Part shown: positions 1 through 7,596 of the stretch, piece after piece
Layout of the letters: each line of letters starts with the position of its first letter
Position numbering within the stretch: the stretch's first letter is position 1
From: Acidimicrobiia bacterium
Lineage (GTDB): Bacteria > Actinomycetota > Acidimicrobiia > Acidimicrobiales > SZUA-35
DNA length: 37,097 bases
Direction of reading: 5' to 3'
Assembly: GCA_029863385.1 (NCBI GenBank)
Contig: JAOTVU010000029.1
Location: forward strand, 1 to 37,097
Position numbers and translations under genes: made by a program
The notes under the pieces: generated by a model
Told to the model about the DNA's origin: nothing
Seen by the model: only the letters and a program-made list of their open reading frames with translations
Databases searched by the model: none

Positions 1-246
1 CTGGCCGCCGAACTGACGACGGATCGCCTCCGTGAACTGCTCCCCGAGACACAGGGGCTCGAGATCGAACGACACGAGTTCCCCAACATCTGGTCGCTCA
101 ACTTCCTGATCCACGGCATCCTCCAGGAGGGCGTGGCCGCGTCGACCCGTGTCGATGGGCAGGCCAAGAGCCTCGGCGAATGGATCCGGGCCCGCCTGGT
201 CGACATCCCGGCCGCGTTACTGCCCGCTGAAACGGATCCGTCGTGA
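1..246 (+). CDS. C-terminal end of an AtuA-like (acyclic terpene utilization / DUF1446 family) protein, partial
   Basis: Only the last 81 codons of this gene are inside the window; the reading frame is open from base 1 to a TGA at 244-246. The visible part contains a stretch reading roughly RHEFPNIWSLNFLIHG followed by GVAASTRVDGQAKSLGEW. This resembles, from memory, the small ferredoxin-fold domain at the C-terminus of AtuA-family proteins, which act in acyclic terpene, leucine and related branched acyl-CoA catabolism. The downstream TetR gene starts at 243 inside the stop codon, so the two are translationally coupled, and an enoyl-CoA hydratase and an acyl-CoA dehydrogenase follow. That context fits an acyl-CoA degradation role. 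The assignment rests on the short C-terminal fragment alone; the catalytic part is upstream of the window. Confidence 0.6.
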   Translation: MAAELTTDRLRELLPETQGLEIERHEFPNIWSLNFLIHGILQEGVAASTRVDGQAKSLGEWIRARLVDIPAALLPAETDPS

Positions 247-953
247 ATCAAACCTCACGTTCTGCGCCAGTCAGGTGGGACGCCGTCCCGCCTGAGCTGC
301 AGATCGCGGGTTCGGTCATCGACGTGATGCGGTCCGTCACCCCGCCACGTCCCGTCCTGACCCGGCAGCGGGAGGCGGCGCTGACCGACCGACAGCGGGA
401 GATCCTCGACGAGCTGGGCCGCACTGTCGTCGTCGAGGGCTTCATCGACCTTACGATGGCCGACCTGGCGGCCCGGCTCAACTGCTCGCTGCGCACGCTG
501 TACCAACTGGCCGGGAGCCGCAACGAGCTGGTCGTGACGGTGATCGACCGGGTGCTGCGATCCCATGGGCGGTCGGCCCACAATGCCGTCACCGCGGACA
601 TGTCGGCGCTGGAGGCCATACAGGCCTACCTGCACGCCGCCAACGACGCGGTGAGCGAGGTCACGCCCGAGTTCGCCGCCGACATGGCGGCGATCAACGA
701 GGGAACAGCGCTCAACGAGGCCCACAGCAACTATCTCATCGACGTGACCAGAGCCCTGCTGGATCTGGCCGTCGACCGCGGGGAGATCGACATCAAGCCG
801 GTGGACACCGCTGCGCTGGCCAGGATGCTGGGCGGTCTGGGGCGGGACTTCGCCCGGCCCGAGGTGCTCGGCCGTCTCGATCACTCCCCGGCCCGCTCGG
901 CGAACGCGATGATCGACCTCGTGCTCGACGGCCTTCGAAGGAGCACGACATGA
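243..953 (+). CDS. TetR/AcrR-family transcriptional regulator
   Basis: A 236-residue protein with an N-terminal helix-turn-helix at about residues 50-95: a helix with DRQREILDELG, then TMADLAARLNCSLRTLYQLAGSRNELV. This is the usual TetR arrangement of a recognition helix ending in a conserved Tyr followed by a 'K/R-x-E-L' segment. The C-terminal 130 residues are helical and would bind the ligand. The GTG start at 243 overlaps the stop of the AtuA-like gene by four bases, and the stop overlaps the ATG of the enoyl-CoA hydratase by four bases. A regulator embedded in the operon most likely controls it, with an acyl-CoA as a plausible effector; that is inferred from context. A roughly 40-residue extension before the DNA-binding domain is longer than usual. 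Confidence 0.85.
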   Translation: MNQTSRSAPVRWDAVPPELQIAGSVIDVMRSVTPPRPVLTRQREAALTDRQREILDELGRTVVVEGFIDLTMADLAARLNCSLRTLYQLAGSRNELVVTVIDRVLRSHGRSAHNAVTADMSALEAIQAYLHAANDAVSEVTPEFAADMAAINEGTALNEAHSNYLIDVTRALLDLAVDRGEIDIKPVDTAALARMLGGLGRDFARPEVLGRLDHSPARSANAMIDLVLDGLRRSTT

Positions 954-1768
954 GTGACCGGACCTGCGTGGAGATGCGCACCGTTCGCGGGGTGTGCACG
1001 ATCACCCTCGTCGACATCGAACGACGCAATGCGCTGAGCCACGCCCTCGTGACCCAACTCAACGCCGCCATCGACGCCGCCGAGGCCGATGAGTCGGTCC
1101 GGGTCATCGTGTTGACGAACGAAGGTCGTGTGTTCTGCGCAGGGGCGGATCTGAGCCATCGCTCGCAGGAGAACACGGCGGAACACGCGGCCGGGGCGTC
1201 GTCGCTCGACAACACCGACTCGGTTCACCTCTTCCGGCGGTTCGGGCAGTCGGCGAAACCGTTCGTCGGGCGGATCGCCGGTCACTGCGTGGCCGGCGGC
1301 ATGGGCCTGGCGGCCGCCATGGACATCTCGGTTGCGATCGACGTTGCGAAGATGGGTTTCACCGAGGTCCGGATCGGCGTCGCTCCGGCCATGATCTCGG
1401 TCCTGTGCCTGCCCAAGATGCGAACCGCCGATGCCGCTGATGCCATCCTGCGGGGTCGACGATTCCCCGCCTCCGAAGCCGCCGCCATGGGCTTGATCAA
1501 CCGGGCTGTGCCCGCCGACGAACTCGACGCCGCCGTCGACGAGATCGTGACCGACCTGCTGGCCGCAGGCCCGAACGCGCTGGCCGCCTCCAAACAGCTG
1601 TTGGCCCGTGTGCCCGCCATGGACCTCGACGAGGCCTTTGCGTGGACCGGTCGGCTCTCCGGCGCGTTGTTCCGCTCGGAAGAGGCCGCCGAGGGCATGG
1701 CGGCATACCTCGAGAAGCGCCACGCGGCGTGGGTGCCGAACGAAGACGAGAATCACGAGTCCCGGTAG
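950..1768 (+). CDS. Enoyl-CoA hydratase/isomerase (crotonase) family protein
   Basis: A 272-residue crotonase-fold protein, the normal length for this family. It has the N-terminal beta strand and ERRNALS segment, then the VIVLTNEGRVFCAGADL block that supplies the first oxyanion-hole amide, and the GHCVAGGMGLAAAMDISVA block that supplies the second. An acidic residue in the TEVRIGVAP segment sits where the first catalytic Glu of hydratases lies. Family members hydrate trans-2-enoyl-CoA or isomerise enoyl-CoA thioesters. The ATG overlaps the TetR stop by four bases, and an acyl-CoA dehydrogenase follows 20 bases downstream, giving two consecutive beta-oxidation-type steps. The exact substrate cannot be told from sequence; the AtuA-like neighbour suggests a branched or terpenoid acyl-CoA. 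Confidence 0.9.
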   Translation: MSDRTCVEMRTVRGVCTITLVDIERRNALSHALVTQLNAAIDAAEADESVRVIVLTNEGRVFCAGADLSHRSQENTAEHAAGASSLDNTDSVHLFRRFGQSAKPFVGRIAGHCVAGGMGLAAAMDISVAIDVAKMGFTEVRIGVAPAMISVLCLPKMRTADAADAILRGRRFPASEAAAMGLINRAVPADELDAAVDEIVTDLLAAGPNALAASKQLLARVPAMDLDEAFAWTGRLSGALFRSEEAAEGMAAYLEKRHAAWVPNEDENHESR

Positions 1769-1788
1769 CCGGGCGACAGAGGAACGGT

Positions 1789-3069
1789 ATGGATTTCGAC
1801 TTTCCACCCGATGATGATCCCCGGCGGCTCGCAGTTCGTGAATGGCGGGCCGCGCACCCCGAACCGACCCAGCAGGACCTGGCAGACGCCGGCTACGTCG
1901 TACCCCACTGGCCGAGGCCGTGGGGGCTGAACGCCGATCCCGAGCACCAGGTCATCATCGCTCAGGAGCTGGCCGGACTCCGGATCAAACGAGACCGGGG
2001 GGCCATGGCCACCAACGCCATCGGTATCGGCTGGGCCGCCCCCACGATCCTGCTGGCCGGCACCGAGGAGCAGAAGCAGCGGTACCTGCCCAAGATCTTC
2101 GACCACTCCGAGATCTGGTGTCAGCTCTTCTCGGAACCCGAGGCCGGATCCGACCTCGCGAACCTCGCCACCAGAGCCGAGCGGGACGGCGACGAGTACG
2201 TGATCAACGGCTCGAAGATCTGGTCGAGCGGCGCCCACAAGTCCGACATGGGAATCCTGATCGCCCGCACCGACCCGCACGCCCCGAAACACAAGGGCAT
2301 CTCCTACTTCGCCTGCCCGATGGACACACCCGGGATCACCCTGTCACCGATCATCGACATGGCCACCGCCCACTCGTTCAACCAGGTGTTCTTCGACGAT
2401 GTCCGCCTCCACGAATCGAACCGGATCGGCGCCGAGGGCGACGGCTGGCGGCTGGCCAAGGTGACCCTGGCCAACGAGCGGGTGTCGCTGTCGTCGGCCG
2501 GATCGCTGTGGGGCGAGGGCCCATCGGCCGAAACCCTGCTCGACCTGGTGCGTGAAAACGGATCGGTCTCCGACCCGGTGACCCGCCAACGTCTGGCCCG
2601 TCTTCACTGCGACGCCGAGGTGTTGCGGCTGAACCGGCTTCGCACGCTCAGTGCGAAGCTCCAGGGTCGCACGCCGGGCGCAGAGGCATCGATCCAGAAG
2701 CTCATGGCCGACGAGCACGGTCAGGACGTCATGGCCCTGGCCAAGGATCTCCACGGCGCAAACGGGATGCTGGAGGGCTCCGGCCCGGCCGGCGAGGTAC
2801 CCGTGGGACAGCGGTCCGGGATAACCGAGATCAATTTCGGACGGGGTCCCGACAGCCAGTTCCCGCCGGTCGATCCGATCTGGCATTACGGCTACCTCGT
2901 TTCCCCTGCGCTGACGCTCGGGGGCGGCACCTGGGCCATCCAGCGCAACATCGTGGCCGAACAGGTGCTCGGCCTTCCCCGGGAACCAAACGTGCAGCAG
3001 GGAATGACCTGGGCCGAAACACAAACCGCCTACCGACACGGCCGCGACCGGCGTGAGGAGCAGTCATGA
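1789..3069 (+). CDS. Acyl-CoA dehydrogenase family flavoprotein
   Basis: A 426-residue protein with the acyl-CoA dehydrogenase fold. It has the FAD-binding signature WCQLFSEPEAGSDLA, the following YVINGSKIWSSGA strand, and a C-terminal GGTWAIQRNIVAEQVLGLPRE block. I place the start at the ATG at 1789 because it follows a purine-rich GACAGAGGA and begins MDFDF; longer in-frame extensions run into the upstream gene. The family oxidises acyl-CoA to 2-enoyl-CoA and passes electrons to ETF. At the place where medium-chain enzymes carry the catalytic Glu in an EGT motif, this protein has GGT (near residue 379). The base may therefore sit elsewhere in the fold, or the protein may be the non-catalytic partner of a heteromeric enzyme as in some mycobacterial FadE pairs. 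The stop overlaps the next gene by four bases. Confidence 0.9.
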   Translation: MDFDFPPDDDPRRLAVREWRAAHPEPTQQDLADAGYVVPHWPRPWGLNADPEHQVIIAQELAGLRIKRDRGAMATNAIGIGWAAPTILLAGTEEQKQRYLPKIFDHSEIWCQLFSEPEAGSDLANLATRAERDGDEYVINGSKIWSSGAHKSDMGILIARTDPHAPKHKGISYFACPMDTPGITLSPIIDMATAHSFNQVFFDDVRLHESNRIGAEGDGWRLAKVTLANERVSLSSAGSLWGEGPSAETLLDLVRENGSVSDPVTRQRLARLHCDAEVLRLNRLRTLSAKLQGRTPGAEASIQKLMADEHGQDVMALAKDLHGANGMLEGSGPAGEVPVGQRSGITEINFGRGPDSQFPPVDPIWHYGYLVSPALTLGGGTWAIQRNIVAEQVLGLPREPNVQQGMTWAETQTAYRHGRDRREEQS

Positions 3070-4211
3070 AAACAAGCGTCACCGAGATGTTCGACATCGA
3101 GTTCCCGATCCTCGCCTTCAGTCACTGCCGGGACGTTGTGGCCGCGGTGTCCAAGGCTGGAGGGATGGGGGTGCTCGGGGCCGTGGCCCACTCGCCGGAG
3201 GAGTTGGAGACCGACCTGAATTGGATCGAGGACGAAATCGGCGACAGGCCCTACGGCGTGGATCTCATCGTCCCCGCCAAGTACGCGGGTGACGGCGAGG
3301 GCGGGTTCACGCTCGACGACATCCGGCAGCTGATCCCGTCAAAGCATCAGGAGTTCGTCGACGACATTCTGGCCCGCTACGAGGTTCCCGACCTGCCCGA
3401 CGACGACACGCCTCGGGCCAACACCGAGATCTCGGGCACGAGCGAGGATGCACCGTTCTCGGCCAACGCCGCAGGACCGCAACTCGACATTGCGCTCGCC
3501 CACAACACCGTCTTCGTGGCCAACGCCCTCGGCCCGCCACCGCAGTTCCTGATCGACCGCTGCAAGGCCGAGGGTCGCCTGGTCGGCGCGCTGGCCGGCC
3601 GTCCCTCCCACGCCGAACGGCATCAGAACGCCGGCGTCGATCTGATCATCGCCCAGGGCTACGAGGCCGGCGGTCACACCGGCGAGATCGGTTCCATGGT
3701 TCTGATCCCCGAGATCGTCGACGCCGTCGACATCCCGGTGCTGGGCGCCGGCGGCATCGGGCGTGGTCGCCAGATGGCGGCCGCCATGGCGCTCGGGGCG
3801 GAGGGAGTGTGGTGCGGATCGGTGTGGCTGACGACCGACGAGGCCGAAACCCACCCCGTGGTCAAGGAGAAGTTCCTGGCCGCGTCGTCGGCCGACACGA
3901 TCCGCTCCCGATCGCTCACCGGCAAACACGCCCGGATGCTGCGGTCGGCGTGGACCGACGAGTGGGAGCGCGACGACACCCCCGATCCGCTCGGCATGCC
4001 GATGCAACCGGTGTTGACGGCACGGGCCCAGCGGCGGATTGCCCGGGCCGCCCACACCAAAGGCTCGGGCGCGGAGAAACTGGCGAACTACTTCGTCGGC
4101 CAGATCGTCGGCACGATGAACCAGCGCAAGACATCGGCGCAGGTGGTGTTCGAGATGGTGGAGGAGTTCATCGAGGCCGTCGAGGGCCTGAAGGCTCAGC
4201 TCGAGACCTGA
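3066..4211 (+). CDS. Nitronate monooxygenase-like FMN-dependent TIM-barrel enzyme
   Basis: A 381-residue member of the 2-nitropropane dioxygenase / nitronate monooxygenase family. The FMN and substrate region is clear: DLIIAQGYEAGGHTGEIG with the conserved His at about residue 204, then DIPVLGAGGIGRGRQMAAAMALGAEGVWCGS, which is the phosphate-binding end of the barrel. Members oxidise nitronates, but many actinobacterial copies act as flavin-dependent oxidoreductases or enoyl reductases of unknown substrate. The ATG overlaps the stop of the acyl-CoA dehydrogenase by four bases, so it is co-translated with the acyl-CoA pathway genes. That argues for a redox step on an acyl-CoA intermediate rather than nitronate detoxification. 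It ends 12 bases from the convergent CDF gene, with no hairpin visible between them. Confidence 0.85.
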   Translation: MKTSVTEMFDIEFPILAFSHCRDVVAAVSKAGGMGVLGAVAHSPEELETDLNWIEDEIGDRPYGVDLIVPAKYAGDGEGGFTLDDIRQLIPSKHQEFVDDILARYEVPDLPDDDTPRANTEISGTSEDAPFSANAAGPQLDIALAHNTVFVANALGPPPQFLIDRCKAEGRLVGALAGRPSHAERHQNAGVDLIIAQGYEAGGHTGEIGSMVLIPEIVDAVDIPVLGAGGIGRGRQMAAAMALGAEGVWCGSVWLTTDEAETHPVVKEKFLAASSADTIRSRSLTGKHARMLRSAWTDEWERDDTPDPLGMPMQPVLTARAQRRIARAAHTKGSGAEKLANYFVGQIVGTMNQRKTSAQVVFEMVEEFIEAVEGLKAQLET

Positions 4212-4223
4212 CCACGGGAGCCT

Positions 4224-5186
4224 CTACCAGCTGATCTCCTCGCAGCCGACGTGGCTCTCGGGCTCCACCTGCAGGGTGGCGTGCCGGATGCCGTAGGTGT
4301 CGGTGAGCACCTCACGGGCCTGATCGAGGACGCTGTGGGGATCGCTGTCGTCGGTTGTCTTCAGGTGGGCGGAGATGGCGTCCATCTCCGAAGTGAGTGT
4401 CCAGACATGAAGATCGTGGACGTCGAGGACCCCGCCGATGGCACCGAGGTCGGTTCGTAACCCCTCGAGACTGATGTGCTCGGGAGCGGCCTGCAGCAGG
4501 ATCCGAACGGCGTTGCGCCCGAGTCGCCAGGTGCGGGGCAGGATCCAGAGGCCGATCAGGGCGGCGATCAATGGATCGGCCCAGCCCCAGCCGAGGAACC
4601 GCATGAGCAGCGCGGCGATGATGACACCGACCGAGCCGACCGTGTCGGCCAGCACCTCCAGGTAGGCACCTTCCACGTTGATGGACTCCCGGGCCCCCTC
4701 CCGGAGGAGCTGAAACGCGACGAGGTTGGCCGCCAGGCCGAGCACGGCGACGATGAGCATCGGGCCGTCGAGCACCTCCGGTTCCGACCGCAGCCGGGCC
4801 ACGGCCTCGACAAGTACCCAGATAGCCACGGCGAACAACAGCAGCGCGTTGACGAAAGCAGCGAGAATCTCCAGGCGGTACAGGCCGAAGGTATGGCTCG
4901 TTTCCCCGCCTGTGTTCCGCTCGAAGCGGTCGGCCAGCTGAATGGCCGCCAGTGCCATACCGAGCCCGACGACGTCGGTCAGCATGTGGCCGGCGTCGGA
5001 TAGCAGAGCGAGTGAATTCGTCAACCACCCGGTGACCGCCTCGACGAGAAAGAACACGGCCGTGACGGCAAAGGCCAGCTTGAGTCGACCGAGATGGCGG
5101 GCGCCCGCCCGGAGACTCGGCCCATGGCTGTGACCGTGCTGATGGCGACGACCACCCGCCTTGTGGGCGTCGTCGTGATCCGGCAT
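4224..5186 (-). CDS. Cation diffusion facilitator (CzcD-like zinc exporter)
   Basis: A 320-residue CDF transporter expected to export Zn2+ or a similar divalent metal in exchange for protons. The N-terminus has a His-rich cytoplasmic stretch (HQHGHSHG). Six membrane segments follow. Helix 2 carries the metal motif SDAGHMLTDV (HxxxD) and helix 5 carries YLEVLADTVGS, where a Glu takes the place of the His found in YiiP/ZitB types; from memory this Glu is normal for CzcD-type members. The cytoplasmic C-terminal domain has the VHDLHVWTLTS signature. I chose the ATG at 5186 because the His-rich region begins right after it and the longer frame overlaps zur. It lies 38 bases downstream of zur on the same strand, so both probably share the zur promoter. 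Having exporter and repressor in one unit is unusual, since Zur usually represses uptake. Confidence 0.9.
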   Translation of the reverse strand: MPDHDDAHKAGGRRHQHGHSHGPSLRAGARHLGRLKLAFAVTAVFFLVEAVTGWLTNSLALLSDAGHMLTDVVGLGMALAAIQLADRFERNTGGETSHTFGLYRLEILAAFVNALLLFAVAIWVLVEAVARLRSEPEVLDGPMLIVAVLGLAANLVAFQLLREGARESINVEGAYLEVLADTVGSVGVIIAALLMRFLGWGWADPLIAALIGLWILPRTWRLGRNAVRILLQAAPEHISLEGLRTDLGAIGGVLDVHDLHVWTLTSEMDAISAHLKTTDDSDPHSVLDQAREVLTDTYGIRHATLQVEPESHVGCEEISW

Positions 5187-5224
5187 CTCGGCATGGGAAG
5201 CGATGGCTTCCAGTGTAGATGCGG

Positions 5225-5716
5225 CTATTGCTCCGGTTCGCAGTCCTGGCAGAAGCCGTGCAGATCCAGGCTGTGATGCGTCGGGGTGAAACCCGCTGCG
5301 GCCGCCGCTTGGGCCAGTTCGGCGTCGACCAGAGTCTCCAGCTCCTGGTCGAGATGGACATCCTCCAGCGAGCCGCAAGCAACGCACACCAGGTGGTGAT
5401 GGTGCTCGACGAGCGGTTCGGCCAACTCGAAGTGGGCGTGGTCTGCTGTGCCCGCGATTCTACTTACGACGCCGCACCGTTCGAGAACCTCGAGGTTCCG
5501 GTAGGCGGAACTCTGGGGCAGCTCGTCGGAGTGGGTTGCGATCTGGGGGAGCGTCACCGGTCGGGCGGCACGGGCCAGCGTTTCGACAAGATGCCGCCTG
5601 CGCCGGGTGTAGCGATGGTCGTGACGTTCCAGGCGACGCGCCACGGCGGCGTGCAGCTCGCCCATCGGGTCACCGTCGGAAGCGGGGCGAGAAGAGGGGC
5701 TGGTTGGCGAACCCAT
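5225..5716 (-). CDS. zur: Fur-family zinc-uptake repressor (Zur-like)
   Basis: A 163-residue Fur-family repressor. It has a winged-helix N-terminal domain (TRRRRHLVETLARAARPVTLPQIA, then PQSSAYRNLEVLERCGVV). The dimerisation domain carries the HHHHLVCVACGSLEDVHL metal site and a final CQDC, so both CxxC pairs of the structural zinc site are present. The start at 5716 is chosen because TATGAT on the minus strand (5723-5728) ends six bases before the ATG, the spacing expected of a leaderless transcript; there is no usable Shine-Dalgarno sequence. The neighbouring zinc-binding lipoprotein/permease and CDF genes make zinc the likely signal rather than iron. A 7-1-7 palindrome at 5748-5762 overlaps where its own -35 would be, suggesting autoregulation. 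A later Met at 5665 is a possible alternative start. Confidence 0.85.
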   Translation of the reverse strand: MGSPTSPSSRPASDGDPMGELHAAVARRLERHDHRYTRRRRHLVETLARAARPVTLPQIATHSDELPQSSAYRNLEVLERCGVVSRIAGTADHAHFELAEPLVEHHHHLVCVACGSLEDVHLDQELETLVDAELAQAAAAAGFTPTHHSLDLHGFCQDCEPEQ

Positions 5717-5762
5717 TCCTTGATCATATCCTGATCGGCACAGATGTGAATGAGACTCATTC
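5704..5762. promoter_or_regulatory. Divergent zur / zinc-transport promoters with a Zur-box-like palindrome
   Basis: On the plus strand TTGGCG (5704-5709) and TATCCT (5727-5732) are separated by exactly 17 bases, a good -35/-10 pair reading toward the lipoprotein-permease gene. On the minus strand TATGAT (5723-5728) lies six bases before the zur ATG. The sequence GAATGAGACTCATTC at 5748-5762 is a perfect inverted repeat of seven bases around one central base, the usual form of Fur/Zur operators. It would lie just downstream of the plus-strand start point and over the -35 region of zur, so one bound dimer could shut both directions. Protein binding is inferred, not shown. Confidence 0.7.
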
Positions 5763-5787
5763 TCACTGGTTTGGTGCCTTCTCACCC

Positions 5788-7596
5788 ATGTCCCGCCTGC
5801 CGTCCGTGTCAACCCGCCTGGCCGCCTTCGTCGCGGTGATCCTCACCGCGTGCGCTTCGACCGGGCCGGCGAGCGAGGTCGAGGTCGCGGCGAGCCCGTT
5901 CTCCGGCGGGGTGCTCGTCACCACCAGCATCTGGGCCGACGTCGTCGACAACGTGACCTGTTCCCCGGCAGGTACCTTCGAGCCGCTCATCCCTGCCGGA
6001 GCGGATCCCCACGGGTACCGACCATCGATCGCCGACGCGGAGGCCATGCGCGAAGCGTCGGTGATCATCGCCAACGGCGGCGGGCTCGAGGAGCCATTGG
6101 AGCCACTGGTCGACCAGGCCGAGGCCGACGGCGTCACGGTCATCCGGCTCACCGATGCGGTCGACGCCGGTGGCGATGATCCGCATCTGTGGCTCGACCC
6201 GACCCTCACCATCGAGGCAACCCGCGTCCTGGCCGATGTGTTGCCGGCAGGTGCTGGAAACGGCGACGCCACGAACGATGCCGGAGTCACCGAGTGCGCG
6301 GACCGCTACATCGCAACACTCGAGGATCTCGACGCCGAGTTGGCCGACCAGGTCGCCATCCTCGACCGGGACCGACGGAAGCTCGTCACCAACCACGATG
6401 CGCTCGGCCGATTCGCCGATCGGTACGGTTTCGAGGTCATCGGCACGGTGCTCCCATCGACGTCGTCGATGGCGCAGGCCAATCCCGCCGACCTGGAAGC
6501 ACTCGCTGGACTGATCGCGGCCGAGGACGTCCCTGCCATCTTCACCGAGGGCGGCCACGAAGGCGAGGACGCCGAGGCATTGGCCGACCGGCTCGGCGTC
6601 GACGCCGTCGGCCTGCAAACCGACGCGCTCGGACCGGAAGGGTCCGGGTACCAGACCTACGTCGAACTGATGCGCACCAACACCGAGCTGATCGTCGCCG
6701 CGCTTGGCGACGATCAGTCGTCCACGGCAGCGAATCCGGTCACCGATCCAGTGGGCTGGTGGATCTCCCCGTTCACGACCAGCTCGATCATGCGCCAAGC
6801 GCTGCTGGCCGGGCTGCTCGTGGTGCTGACGACTTCCGTCGTCGGAACCTGGGTGGTGCTGCGAGGAATGAGCTTCCTGGGCGACGCACTGGCTCATGGC
6901 GTACTGCCGGGAGTCGCCGTCGCCTTCCTGCTTGGCGTGAGCACGACCATCGGTGCGTTGGCCGCAGCGCTCCTCATGGTCGGCGCGCTCACCCTGCTAC
7001 GGGAGCACTCACCGATGGCGGAGGACGTCTCGATCGGTGTGCTCTTCGTCGGTTTTCTCGCTTCGGCAGTGGTGATCCTCTCGAGTGGCTCGGATCAATA
7101 CGTCGGTGACCTCAACCGTTTCCTGTTCGGCTCCATTTTGGCCATCGACGAAGGCGATCTCGCCCGACAGGCCGTGGCATCGGTCATCGTGTTGGCCGGC
7201 GTCGTCGTGTTCCACCGGTCGTTCGTGACGCTCACCTTCGACCGGCAACTGGCGCAGCTTCTCGGACTGCGTCCCGGCCTGGCCCACGCGGTTCTGCTGG
7301 TGCTGGTCATGATCGCCATCGTGGCGTCCTTCGAGGCCGTCGGGAACCTGCTCGTCTTCGCCTTCCTGGTGGCTCCGCCGGCCACGGCAGCCCTGCTGGT
7401 GAAGCGGGTGCCGGTCATCATGGGCGCCTCGGTCGTATTCGGCGCCGTGGCCGTGGTGGTCGGTCTCCTCATCGCCTACCACAACCGCACGGCGGCCGAA
7501 GCCACCATGGCGCTGGTAGCCGTCGTCCTGTTCCTGGCGGCCGTGAGCCTCGGCGTGGTCCGGGGTCGATCACCAGGCCGGCCGAGACTGATCTAG
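5788..7596 (+). CDS. Fused zinc-binding lipoprotein (ZnuA-like) and ABC-3 permease (ZnuB-like)
   Basis: One 602-residue protein joins two parts of a zinc ABC importer. Residues 1-20 form a lipoprotein signal with an LTAC lipobox. Residues of about 25-315 are a ZnuA/TroA-type binding domain with all four expected metal ligands: His75 in DPHGYRP, His133 in DPHLWLDP, His203 in TNHDALGRFADRYGF, and Glu254 in TEGGHEGEDAE. From about residue 325 an ABC-3 permease domain follows with many membrane helices and the conserved RGMSFLGDALAHGVLPG and ANF/LVFAFLVAPPATAALL-type segments. Such fusions occur but most operons keep the two parts separate. No ATPase gene lies next to it: zur diverges upstream and a convergent methyltransferase overlaps its stop. 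The ATP-binding subunit must therefore be encoded elsewhere. The ATG at 5788 is chosen because the signal peptide starts there. Confidence 0.88.
   Translation: MSRLPSVSTRLAAFVAVILTACASTGPASEVEVAASPFSGGVLVTTSIWADVVDNVTCSPAGTFEPLIPAGADPHGYRPSIADAEAMREASVIIANGGGLEEPLEPLVDQAEADGVTVIRLTDAVDAGGDDPHLWLDPTLTIEATRVLADVLPAGAGNGDATNDAGVTECADRYIATLEDLDAELADQVAILDRDRRKLVTNHDALGRFADRYGFEVIGTVLPSTSSMAQANPADLEALAGLIAAEDVPAIFTEGGHEGEDAEALADRLGVDAVGLQTDALGPEGSGYQTYVELMRTNTELIVAALGDDQSSTAANPVTDPVGWWISPFTTSSIMRQALLAGLLVVLTTSVVGTWVVLRGMSFLGDALAHGVLPGVAVAFLLGVSTTIGALAAALLMVGALTLLREHSPMAEDVSIGVLFVGFLASAVVILSSGSDQYVGDLNRFLFGSILAIDEGDLARQAVASVIVLAGVVVFHRSFVTLTFDRQLAQLLGLRPGLAHAVLLVLVMIAIVASFEAVGNLLVFAFLVAPPATAALLVKRVPVIMGASVVFGAVAVVVGLLIAYHNRTAAEATMALVAVVLFLAAVSLGVVRGRSPGRPRLI

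Noticed and set aside
4551..4671. Glu instead of His in helix 5 of the CDF transporter as a lost metal site
   Set aside because: CzcD-type exporters carry YLEV at this place as I recall, so this is a subfamily feature and not a defect.
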